Source of the DNA: an uncultured Francisella sp.
GTDB taxonomy: Bacteria; Pseudomonadota; Gammaproteobacteria; Burkholderiales; Neisseriaceae
DNA: 64,000 nucleotides
Assembly (NCBI GenBank): GCA_943913135.1
Contig: CALTVE010000001.1
Span: 62,001 to 126,000 of the forward strand
Direction of reading: 5' to 3'
Part shown: one piece after another, positions 57,407 to 64,000 of the stretch
Position numbering within the stretch: the first letter of the stretch is position 1
Layout: every line of letters begins with the position of its first letter
The notes under the pieces: generated by a model
The model's input: only the letters and a program-made list of their open reading frames with translations
What the model was told of the DNA's origin: nothing
Databases searched by the model: none
Program-made: the position numbers and the translations under genes

Positions 57407-58234
57407 TTAGTTGTTAACTGAATCGGTAAAAAATGTCTTCAAGCCTAAGACGTCTTGCATGTCGTACAAGCCTGGTTTTTGCTTAAGAAGCCATAATGCT
57501 GCGTGTAAAGCACCTTTAGCAAAAGTTAGACGGCTGGATGCCCGGTGAGTAATTTCCAAACGCTCGCTATCAGAAGCAAATAAAGCAGTGTGGTCGCCGA
57601 CAATATCACCGGCCCGTATCGAAGAAAAACCTATAGTGCCTCCTTGCCGTGTGCCCACTTGGCCGTGCCGCTCAAAAAGGGCCACTTTATCCAGATTAAC
57701 GCCGCGCTCTTTGGCGATGACTTCGCCTATTTTTAGAGCTGTTCCTGAGGGAGCATCGACTTTATAACGATGATGGGCATCAATAATTTCAGCGTCATAA
57801 TCGGGAGAAAGACTGCGTGCAGCCAAAGCGACTAACGCAAAAGTAATGTTTACACCTACGCTAAAATTGGGGGCTAAGACAATAGGTAAGGTTTGGCTGG
57901 CTTTGCTGATCTCTAATTTTTGCGTTTCAGTGAAACCGGTGGTGCCGATGATTAAAGGCAAAGATACTTGCATTGAAGGGGCTAGCAAACTTAAAGTCGC
58001 TTGGGGAGCAGAAAAATCGATCAGTACTTCAGGGTTAGCTGCTAGAAGTTCAGAAAAATCATGGGTTAATAGGGGTGAAGGGGTGAGGTTAAGATTTTCT
58101 ACCAACCGTGTATTTTTCTCTTCGCTTTTTTCCTGCGTGAAAGCAGCCACTAAAGAAAAGCGGTCATCTTGCTGGATCGCTTCTATTAAGGTATGGCCCA
58201 TACGGCCACTGATGCCCGTAATAGCGACTTTCAT
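57407..58234 (-). CDS. dapB: 4-hydroxy-tetrahydrodipicolinate reductase
   Basis: 275-residue NAD(P)H enzyme of lysine and diaminopimelate synthesis. The cofactor motif is GISGRMGHTLIEA at the N-terminus, and the catalytic segment is IDAHHRYKVDAPSGTALKIGE. GTTGFTETQK and APNFSVGVN are also typical. It lies 15 bases after bamE on the same strand. Confidence 0.96.
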   Translation of the reverse strand: MKVAITGISGRMGHTLIEAIQQDDRFSLVAAFTQEKSEEKNTRLVENLNLTPSPLLTHDFSELLAANPEVLIDFSAPQATLSLLAPSMQVSLPLIIGTTGFTETQKLEISKASQTLPIVLAPNFSVGVNITFALVALAARSLSPDYDAEIIDAHHRYKVDAPSGTALKIGEVIAKERGVNLDKVALFERHGQVGTRQGGTIGFSSIRAGDIVGDHTALFASDSERLEITHRASSRLTFAKGALHAALWLLKQKPGLYDMQDVLGLKTFFTDSVNN

Positions 58235-58249
58235 CTTTTATGTTTTAAA

Positions 58250-58621
58250 TCACTGATCTAGGTAGGAGTAAGCTTGAGCTTTTCCCGAAATACTTGCCAA
58301 ACTATCGCCCTTAAAATGGAGAACTAAATTGCTTTTACGTAAAAACTTATTGGCATAGGTAACGGCATAAGAGTAATACCATGTATCATCGTGGAAGGGG
58401 TTTTCCAAAAGAGGGTTACCTAAAACTGTTTTTACCTCATCTTTATTCATCCCTATCTGTATTTGATCTAACTGTGTCTGGGTAAGTTCATTACCTTGTA
58501 CGATGGTAACTTTGTATCCTGGCATATTGTCTTCACTGTTCCATCCCCAAGAGGAACAAGCAGAAAGCGGTAAAGATAAGGCCAGTAGGGCAATTGAGCT
58601 TAATTGGGTAGTTAGTTTCAC
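58250..58621 (-). CDS. bamE: Outer-membrane assembly lipoprotein BamE (SmpA/OmlA)
   Basis: 123 residues from the GTG at 58621, preceded by AAGGA six bases upstream; an in-frame ATG at 58714 has a poor signal-peptide context. Lipobox LSAC (C22). The domain shows QIQIGMNKDEVKTVLGNPLLENPFHDDTWYY and a strand NLVLHFKGDSL. BamE is a non-essential part of the BAM complex that inserts outer-membrane proteins, including autotransporters such as the one near 3 kb. It is divergent from fur, an arrangement known in other gammaproteobacteria. Confidence 0.93.
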   Translation of the reverse strand: MKLTTQLSSIALLALSLPLSACSSWGWNSEDNMPGYKVTIVQGNELTQTQLDQIQIGMNKDEVKTVLGNPLLENPFHDDTWYYSYAVTYANKFLRKSNLVLHFKGDSLASISGKAQAYSYLDQ

Positions 58622-58688
58622 GATAGTCCTTTTAAGTGGGTTGATATTCAGTGGGTTAGCACTTAGGCGCTCTTGCCATTCTACTCTT

Positions 58689-58733
58689 TTTTGTCTATTT
58701 TCGGTAGTAGACAAAAGAAAAATTTTCTATAAT
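58689..58733 (+). promoter_or_regulatory. Inverted repeat and -10 element in the bamE-fur promoter region
   Basis: TTTTGTCTA (58689-58697) and TAGACAAAA (58708-58716) form a perfect 9-bp inverted repeat with a 10-base spacer. A perfect TATAAT follows at 58728-58733, about 50 bases before fur. The repeat could be an operator or a hairpin of the leader. It does not match the classical Fur box. Confidence 0.4.
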
Positions 58734-58783
58734 GCTTAAGAATAGTCTGTATCCAATGGCTAGATATAAATGGGAAGAAAATA

Positions 58784-59266
58784 ATGAACTACAAAATTCA
58801 GTTAAAAAGTAGTGGGCTTAAGGTTACAGAGCCGCGTTTGAAAATATTGGCGCTTTTTGAAAGACATGCAGGGGAGCACATGAGCGCCGACGAAATTTAT
58901 CGGTTGATTGTTGATGAACGGGGAGAAGGAGAAAAGCTTTTAGGAGTAGCTACTGTCTATCGCGTGTTAGGCCAATTAGAACAGTCGGGGATTTTATTGC
59001 GACACCAGTTGGCCGATGGCAAGGCGGTCTATGAATTGAATTTAGGTGAACCGCATGCGCATGTGATCTGTATTGTCTGTAATAAAATTAAGGAATTCTC
59101 TGATCCTGCGGTGGATCGTTTGCAAAAAGAAATGGCCCGCGATACCGGTTATGAAATTTTGGATGATCACGCACTGTATATTTATGGGCTTTGTCCAGAG
59201 TGTGTAGAGCATCGTGATAACTTAAAATACGCGAGTAAAAACGAAAAAGGGCATCAGGAAGCTTAA
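58784..59266 (+). CDS. fur: Ferric uptake regulator Fur
   Basis: 160-residue metalloregulator. Winged-helix part: GLKVTEPRLKILALFE, EHMSADEIYRLI, VATVYRVLGQLEQSGILLRH. Metal ligands: H91, H93, C96-x2-C99 (HAHVICIVC), H129 and C137-x2-C140. It represses iron-uptake genes when bound to Fe(II). The C-terminal pair of cysteines is as in longer gammaproteobacterial Fur proteins. Confidence 0.95.
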   Translation: MNYKIQLKSSGLKVTEPRLKILALFERHAGEHMSADEIYRLIVDERGEGEKLLGVATVYRVLGQLEQSGILLRHQLADGKAVYELNLGEPHAHVICIVCNKIKEFSDPAVDRLQKEMARDTGYEILDDHALYIYGLCPECVEHRDNLKYASKNEKGHQEA

Positions 59267-59354
59267 CCAATCGCTCAACAGTGGGATAGAATATTTTCTC
59301 TGAATCTGCAGTGAGTAAATTTTTAAAATAGAGGGGATAAACGGTTTAAAGAAA

Positions 59355-59431
59355 TGGCGCGGCGGACGGGACTTGAACCCGCGACCCCCGGCGTGACAGG
59401 CCGGTACTCTAACCAGCTGAGCTACCACCGC
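59355..59431 (-). tRNA. tRNA-Asp (GUC)
   Basis: 77 nt including an encoded CCA. On the minus strand the acceptor GCGGTGG pairs with CCGCCGC (one G-U). The anticodon arm CCGGCCTGTCACGCCGG exposes GTC. The T arm GCGGGTTCAAGTCCCGT is canonical. It lies 3 bases downstream of tRNA-Val. Confidence 0.96.
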
Positions 59432-59434
59432 GCG

Positions 59435-59510
59435 TGGTGGGTGATAACGGATTCGAACCGCTGACATTCTGCTTGTAAGGCAGACGCTCTACCAACTGAG
59501 CTAATCACCC
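59435..59510 (-). tRNA. tRNA-Val (UAC)
   Basis: 76 nt with encoded CCA. The acceptor GGGTGAT pairs with ATCACCC, D arm TAGCTCAGTTGGTAGAGC, anticodon stem-loop CTGCCTTACAAGCAG with TAC. First gene of a tRNA-Val/tRNA-Asp pair. Confidence 0.96.
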
Positions 59511-59874
59511 GATAAGCAGCGCATTAGACCAGAAAAAATTTTTTTTGGCAAGCCTATTTTTCATATGAGCGCTAAAAAACTCTGGTTAGTACTTAAACAA
59601 AATCAATAGAAATTACAGTTTATCTATTGAATAAGCGTAATAATTTTTCTTTCCTGTTAAGAAAAATTTCCTTTGGCGCCTGATTTAGAACAACTGGGGG
59701 TTGTCCCCATCTTTACAAAAGCATGCCTCACTAGAATTTTTATCCTAAATATATTTATCCTGTATAAAAGCACGTTTAAATTACCTTAAATAAGAAATTG
59801 CTAAAGGTTTTTTAAAATAAAAAGGCATATTTTTTACTTGCCAAACAGAATAAGCTTTTATACAATCCGGTCCC
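59511..59874. promoter_or_regulatory. tRNA promoter region between divergent tRNA genes
   Basis: AT-rich, no gene. Leftward, TTGCCA (minus strand, 59546-59551) and TCTAAT (59523-59528) are 17 bases apart, with a GC-rich start region (GCGCTGC) before tRNA-Val. Rightward, TTGCCA (59838-59843) and TACAAT (59861-59866) are also 17 bases apart, just before tRNA-Ser. Both tRNA units thus share an identical -35 and spacing. Confidence 0.5.
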
Positions 59875-59964
<90 letters not shown>

Positions 59965-60579
59965 TCCCCTTTATTCTCTTAATTCCCCTTTATTTAGGCT
60001 TTGCATATTAAATTTTGATGTGCCTTTTGTATTGAGCAATTTAGGTTTTTAACCCTAATTGATTTTCTTTCTTCAAACATTTTTTATCTTAATACCCGAT
60101 AGAAATAGTATGGTATCTAGAAAAGTAAAGAAAAATTTTCTTTATTAAGGCAAAAAGTTTTTCTTTTAGCACATAAGTAAGTGGCAAATTGTTTTCGAGA
60201 GGGAAAAATTTCGACTTCTTCCCAACTAGAAAATATTATATGGAAACAGCCTTATTTACGGGAAATAAAAATTCGAAACAGATTTTAATTAAGACATTCT
60301 TATAGTGTTTCAAAAAAACAACACTTTTTTAAATATATAAATAAAAAGTTTCAGTGGGAAAAGGAATATTTGCCTCTTGCAAACTATGAATAACTTTATA
60401 AATTAAAACCATTTAAATTAAGTTTAAATTTTTTAAAAAGAAAATTTAGCACTATGGGGTAGGCTTTTGCCCTTGGGTTTGGTTGTACAATATCAGGGTC
60501 GTAATACTAATAAACAGGTATCTTTCACTACCTGAGGAAATGTGACGGGAATGTTTAACCACTAACAAGGAGAACTCTG
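59965..60579 (+). promoter_or_regulatory. Upstream region of the cyd operon
   Basis: This 615-base, very AT-rich stretch holds no gene. Near its end are TTGTACAATATCAG (60483-60496), a partial match to the FNR/ANR consensus TTGAT-N4-ATCAA (seven of ten conserved positions), and a 6-bp hairpin CAGGTA (60515-60520)/TACCTG (60529-60534) in the leader. CydA itself is preceded by AAGGAG. Oxygen control would suit a bd oxidase, but the site is weak. Confidence 0.3.
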
Positions 60580-62211
60580 ATGGTGGAAAATGCAGTACTT
60601 GACCCCTCTCGGGTGCAGTTTGCCTTAACTGCGCTCTATCACTTTATATTTGTTCCACTTACGCTTGGTTTAACCGTGATCGTAGCGATCATGGAAACCA
60701 TTTATGTCAAAACTGGCAACGTTATTTACAAAGACATGGCGCGGTTTTGGGGTAAGTTGTTCGGGATTAATTTTGCCGTTGGGGTGGCGACCGGCCTTAC
60801 TATGGAATTTCAATTTGGAACCAACTGGTCTTACTACTCTCATTTTGTAGGGGATGTTTTTGGTGCCCCACTGGCTGTCGAAGCTTTGGTGGCGTTCTTT
60901 CTGGAATCCACTTTAGTAGGCTTGATGATATTTGGTTGGGACAAAATGGGTAAAAAAACTCATGCAGTGGTGAGTTGGCTTACTGCCTTTGGAACCAACC
61001 TATCGGCGATGTGGATTTTAATTGCCAATGGTTGGATGCAGCATCCTGTGGGTTCTGCTTTAAATGCAGTAACCGTGCGTCATGAAGTTTTAAGCTTTAT
61101 GGCTGTGGTTTTAAACCCTGTAGCGCAAGCTAAATTTTTACATACGGTATCAGCGGGCTATGTATTTGGTGCCGCTTTTGTATTAGGAATTTCCAGCTGG
61201 TATTTAATTAAGAATAGAGATGTAGAATTTGCACGCAAATCTTTTACTGTGGCTGCAGTTTTCGGGTTTATTGCTACCTGCTCTGTATTATTTTTCGGCC
61301 ATACAGCAGGTATGCATGTGAATGAGCAACAGCCGGCAAAAATGGCTGCAATTGAAGCGATTTACGATAACCCTGGGGGAGGATGTATCAACTGGAAAGT
61401 GATTGGCTGGCCTAGCTATAAATCTTCTACCGATTACAATGAAAAAGATAGTTGGCTTTCTATCCCTTGTGGCAGTAGCTTAGTAAACTATTTAAAAACC
61501 AATTTAAGTGGCCAAGAAGGCGAACGTATCTTAGGGGCTAAACAGATTGTGGCCATAAATGCGCAAAGAGTAAGAAACGGCATTAAAGCCGATATCGCTT
61601 TGCAGCTATTAAGTGGACATAAAGAGGCCACAGGTAATGCTAAGGCTCAGGCTGCTGCTTTAGAAAAAGCAAAAGCTGATTTTGAAAAATATAAAGCAGA
61701 CTGGGGATATGGCCAATTAATAAAAGCAGTGATTCCTCCTGAGCGTTCAATTGAAACCGCTACGGATAGCGAAATTCAAGCTGCAGCAGAAAAAACTATT
61801 CCTCCCCATGTGCCTTTACTGTTTTATGCGTTCCGGTTCATGGTGGCTATAGGGTTTTTAATTTTCTTAGGTTTTGCTTACGCTCTTTACCTGGTATTGC
61901 GCCGCAAAGTGGACCTAGGCCGCTCCTTTTATCGGCTGGCTTTATGGTCTATTCCTCTACCCCTTATTTCAATCGAATGTGGATGGTTTGTTGCAGAATA
62001 TGGCCGCCAGCCTTGGGCGATTGATGGAGTATTACCTACCTTTTTAGCAGTTTCTGGGATTACGCTAGCGGAAATTTGGTTCACCTTGATAGCTATTATG
62101 GTTCTGTATACCCTTTTCTTGAGTGCGGAACTTTACTTGATGTTTAAGTATGCAAAACTTGGTCCGTCATCTTTGCGTACTGGCCGCTATAGTTTAGAAA
62201 AATCTAGATAG
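60580..62211 (+). CDS. cydA: Cytochrome bd ubiquinol oxidase subunit I
   Basis: 543-residue membrane subunit that holds the three hemes and the quinol site. Heme ligands are H21 (ALYHFIFVPLTLG), the histidine in KFLHTVSAGYVFG and the methionine in RFMVAIGF; the conserved GRQPW motif is near the C-terminus. The Q-loop is long and carries a charged coiled stretch, as in E. coli-type CydA rather than short-loop cyanide-insensitive oxidases. It reduces oxygen to water with high affinity. Confidence 0.96.
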   Translation: MVENAVLDPSRVQFALTALYHFIFVPLTLGLTVIVAIMETIYVKTGNVIYKDMARFWGKLFGINFAVGVATGLTMEFQFGTNWSYYSHFVGDVFGAPLAVEALVAFFLESTLVGLMIFGWDKMGKKTHAVVSWLTAFGTNLSAMWILIANGWMQHPVGSALNAVTVRHEVLSFMAVVLNPVAQAKFLHTVSAGYVFGAAFVLGISSWYLIKNRDVEFARKSFTVAAVFGFIATCSVLFFGHTAGMHVNEQQPAKMAAIEAIYDNPGGGCINWKVIGWPSYKSSTDYNEKDSWLSIPCGSSLVNYLKTNLSGQEGERILGAKQIVAINAQRVRNGIKADIALQLLSGHKEATGNAKAQAAALEKAKADFEKYKADWGYGQLIKAVIPPERSIETATDSEIQAAAEKTIPPHVPLLFYAFRFMVAIGFLIFLGFAYALYLVLRRKVDLGRSFYRLALWSIPLPLISIECGWFVAEYGRQPWAIDGVLPTFLAVSGITLAEIWFTLIAIMVLYTLFLSAELYLMFKYAKLGPSSLRTGRYSLEKSR

Positions 62212-62225
62212 AAGGAGAACGCAAT

Positions 62226-63467
62226 ATGACTTTTCTAACCAATGTTTTTACTTATGATGAACTGCGCTTCATCTGGTGGTTGTTGATCGGGGTGTTAATG
62301 TTGGGTTGGGCTATCACCGACGGCTTTGATGTAGGGGTAGGGATGCTCCTACAAATTATTGGTAAAAACGATGAGGAGCGCCGGGTGTTGATCAACACCG
62401 TGGCTCCTCATTGGGACGGGAACCAAGTGTGGTTGATTACTGCTGGTGGGGCGATGTTTGCTGCCTGGCCTATTGCCTATGCTGCCTCTTTCAGTGGTTT
62501 TTATTTGGCTTTAATGCTCGTCTTGATGGCTTTATTCTTTCGGCCCACTGGTTTTGAATATCGCTCTAAGATTGAATCTCCGACCTGGCGGCGTTTATGG
62601 GATTGGGGGCTAACTTTCGGCTCTTTGGTCCCAGCTTTGGTGATTGGAGTGGCTTTTGGTAATTTATTGCAAGGGGTTCCTTTTGATTATGTTCCCAATA
62701 GCACTTCTGCAGGCTTGAGTCTTGCTCATAATTTAAATATGCCTTTTTATCATTCTGGTTGGAACGGTAATGAGGCTGGCGGTGTATGGCGCGGCTTTTT
62801 AGGTCTGCTTAGTCTGCTTAACTGGTATGCTTTAATCGCTGGTTTAATCTCCGTATTCATGTTAGTGGCTATCGGCGGTTCTTACTTGCAGTTAAAGACA
62901 GTAGGAGAGTTAAGAAGAAGAAGTGAAAAAGCAACCGTTATTTCTGCAATTATTGCTTGTATTTTATTCGTTGTGGCCGGCGTATTCCTTTATTATTCAA
63001 TCGACGGTTATCAAGTGAGCAGTGCAATTGCAGCAAATGGGCCGAGTATTCCGTCTACGGATAAAGAGGTCACCAAGGCAGCTGGTTTGTGGTTTACTAA
63101 TTATAATAAAATGCCTTTATTGTGGATTTTCCCTCTATTGGGCGTACTAGGCTTTTTAATCGCTATTTTTAGTAGCCGTACATCTAAGGGTGTGATTAGC
63201 TTTATTGGCACTTCTATCGCCTTATTTGGAGTGATTTTTACTGCGGGCGTATCTATGTTCCCCTTCATAATGCCTTCTTCCACTACTGCAAACCATAGTT
63301 TGACTATGTGGGATGCAAGTTCAAGTTATAATACTTTGGCAATTATGACTTTGGTGGCACTGGTGATGGTGCCGATTGTGTTACTCTACACGGTTTGGGG
63401 TTACTACGTAATGCGTGGCCGCATCGATGTCGATTACGTTAAATCAAAAGCTCACCAGTTGTACTAG
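62226..63467 (+). CDS. cydB: Cytochrome bd ubiquinol oxidase subunit II
   Basis: 413-residue membrane protein. Family segments are RFIWWLLIGVLMLGWAITDGFDVGVGML, VAPHWDGNQVWLITAGGAMFAAWP and FRPTGFEYRSKIESPTWR. It forms the heterodimer with CydA and follows it after 14 bases; AGAAGGAG precedes the ATG. Slightly longer than the E. coli protein (379). Confidence 0.96.
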   Translation: MTFLTNVFTYDELRFIWWLLIGVLMLGWAITDGFDVGVGMLLQIIGKNDEERRVLINTVAPHWDGNQVWLITAGGAMFAAWPIAYAASFSGFYLALMLVLMALFFRPTGFEYRSKIESPTWRRLWDWGLTFGSLVPALVIGVAFGNLLQGVPFDYVPNSTSAGLSLAHNLNMPFYHSGWNGNEAGGVWRGFLGLLSLLNWYALIAGLISVFMLVAIGGSYLQLKTVGELRRRSEKATVISAIIACILFVVAGVFLYYSIDGYQVSSAIAANGPSIPSTDKEVTKAAGLWFTNYNKMPLLWIFPLLGVLGFLIAIFSSRTSKGVISFIGTSIALFGVIFTAGVSMFPFIMPSSTTANHSLTMWDASSSYNTLAIMTLVALVMVPIVLLYTVWGYYVMRGRIDVDYVKSKAHQLY

Positions 63468-63478
63468 GAGGATGTGCG

Positions 63479-63562
63479 ATGCTTTATATTCTATGGGTTA
63501 TTGGCTTAGCAATAATCACCTGCATTGTGACGTGGGTTGCTGTAAAGTTTGAAATTAAGTAA
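63479..63562 (+). CDS. cydX: Cytochrome bd accessory subunit CydX
   Basis: A 27-codon gene right after cydB, with AGGAGG upstream. The product begins MLYILWVIGLAIITC and is a single membrane helix. It has the CydX/YbgT motif Y-x2-W-x2-G (Y3, W6, G9) and a charged C-terminal end (KFEIK). CydX is needed for stable, active bd oxidase in E. coli. Position and motif make the call firm despite the length. Confidence 0.9.
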   Translation: MLYILWVIGLAIITCIVTWVAVKFEIK

Positions 63563-63587
63563 TAATTAGTAAGTTCGAGAAGCTGTT

Positions 63588-64000
63588 TTGAGTAATTTAG
63601 GGTCACTGGATAAAGAGGTGATCCGCCAGGCGATGAAAGAAGTCTTGGCGGGAGTTAAACCACTTTTGAATGTGGCCCTTCTTTTTGCTAGCTTGACATT
63701 GGTCGTTTTAATTATTCAAAGTCTATTGATTGCTAAGCTGTTTTCTCATTTAGTACTGTTTACCTTGCATCAAGAGACTTTTCCATCTGCATTTTTGCAT
63801 AACTCACTGATTGCACTATTTTTTTTATTTATTGCAAGGCCGCTGTGTGAATATTTGAGAGCATTTTTTTCTGATCAAGCAAGTTTTAGAGCTCGGCAAA
63901 GTTTATATAATAAACTTCTCCAAAAATTATCTGCTCTCGGGCCAGAAAGTCGTTTTTTCGGTTCTGTAGGCGCCTTGAGTACCCACTTAATGGATGAAGT
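63588..64000 (+). CDS. cydD: Thiol reductant ABC exporter subunit CydD, 5' part
   Basis: The frame runs off the window end after about 137 codons. It shows two hydrophobic segments typical of the N-terminal membrane domain and the segment YNKLLQKLSALGPESRFFGSVGALSTHLMDEV, which resembles the corresponding part of CydD. CydDC exports glutathione and cysteine and is required to assemble cytochrome bd. The start is not settled: TTG at 63588, GTG at 63618 or ATG at 63633 are possible. The ATPase domain lies outside the window. Confidence 0.8.
   Translation, partial: MSNLGSLDKEVIRQAMKEVLAGVKPLLNVALLFASLTLVVLIIQSLLIAKLFSHLVLFTLHQETFPSAFLHNSLIALFFLFIARPLCEYLRAFFSDQASFRARQSLYNKLLQKLSALGPESRFFGSVGALSTHLMDE

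Noticed and set aside
59222..59467. Leftward 81-codon frame over tRNA-Asp
   Set aside because: It translates the tRNA itself (the familiar VVAQLVRVPACHAGGRGFKSR artefact) and its start lies in tRNA-Val.

Overview
The window is a dense, AT-rich stretch of a gammaproteobacterial chromosome. The placement rests on gene content: an iscRSUA-hscBA operon, E. coli-type RecB/RecC, LolA, BamE divergent from Fur, an FadE of E. coli length, DarP, and a bd oxidase with a long Q-loop. The mix recalls Legionellales/Coxiella-like bacteria, but that assignment is inference. No insertion sequence, prophage, CRISPR array, toxin-antitoxin pair or rRNA was seen. Most of the window is core metabolism and cell maintenance.

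Layout. 1-9 kb: hisC and ahcY; a secreted acid phosphatase fused to an autotransporter barrel, convergent with a phytase-like lipoprotein; ubiG and an MTA/SAH deaminase. 9-12 kb: lepA-lepB. 12-17 kb, minus strand: iscR-S-U-A-hscB-hscA-dsbB behind a clear IscR-type promoter. 17-19.5 kb: darP, trpC, map. 20-26 kb: fatty-acid beta-oxidation genes fadE, a FadN-type fadB, and fadA, with a strong intrinsic terminator inside the fadE-fadN gap. 26-31 kb: LemA, two TPM proteins, a hydrolase and a large coiled-coil lipoprotein. 31-34.4 kb: Mth938-like protein, hom, TSUP permease, Nudix hydrolase. 34.4-40 kb: a 540-bp intergenic region with an orphan terminator, then the glycerophosphodiester/glycerol-3-phosphate uptake operon ugpQ-B-A-E-C. 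40-49.5 kb: a CDF metal exporter, then recC-recB-membrane protein-recA on the minus strand. 49.7-54.4 kb: tusA, pyrC, a lytic transglycosylase, ssb, nadE and lolA. 54.4-59.3 kb: yicC, rph, rnhB, trmB, dapB, bamE, fur. 59.3-60 kb: tRNA-Val, tRNA-Asp and tRNA-Ser. 60.6 kb to the end: cydA-cydB-cydX and the start of cydD.

How the genes work together. Phosphorus scavenging is a recurring theme: a surface PAP2 phosphatase, a phytase-like lipoprotein, UgpQ and the Ugp importer could together recover phosphate, glycerol-3-phosphate and fatty acids from phospholipids or other phosphoesters, and the fad genes would burn the fatty acids. The isc genes supply Fe-S clusters. The cyd genes supply a high-affinity oxidase fed by ubiquinone, in whose synthesis UbiG takes part. 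AhcY and the deaminase both remove the S-adenosylhomocysteine that UbiG and other methyltransferases make.

The observations I rate highest are an NAD synthetase that keeps its synthetase half but has lost the glutaminase catalytic residues, the phosphatase-autotransporter fusion next to a phytase-like lipoprotein, a terminator in the fadN leader that looks like an attenuator, a recombination block without recD, and a probable short transcript ending at an orphan terminator near 34.9 kb. I did not find a clearly new multi-gene system.
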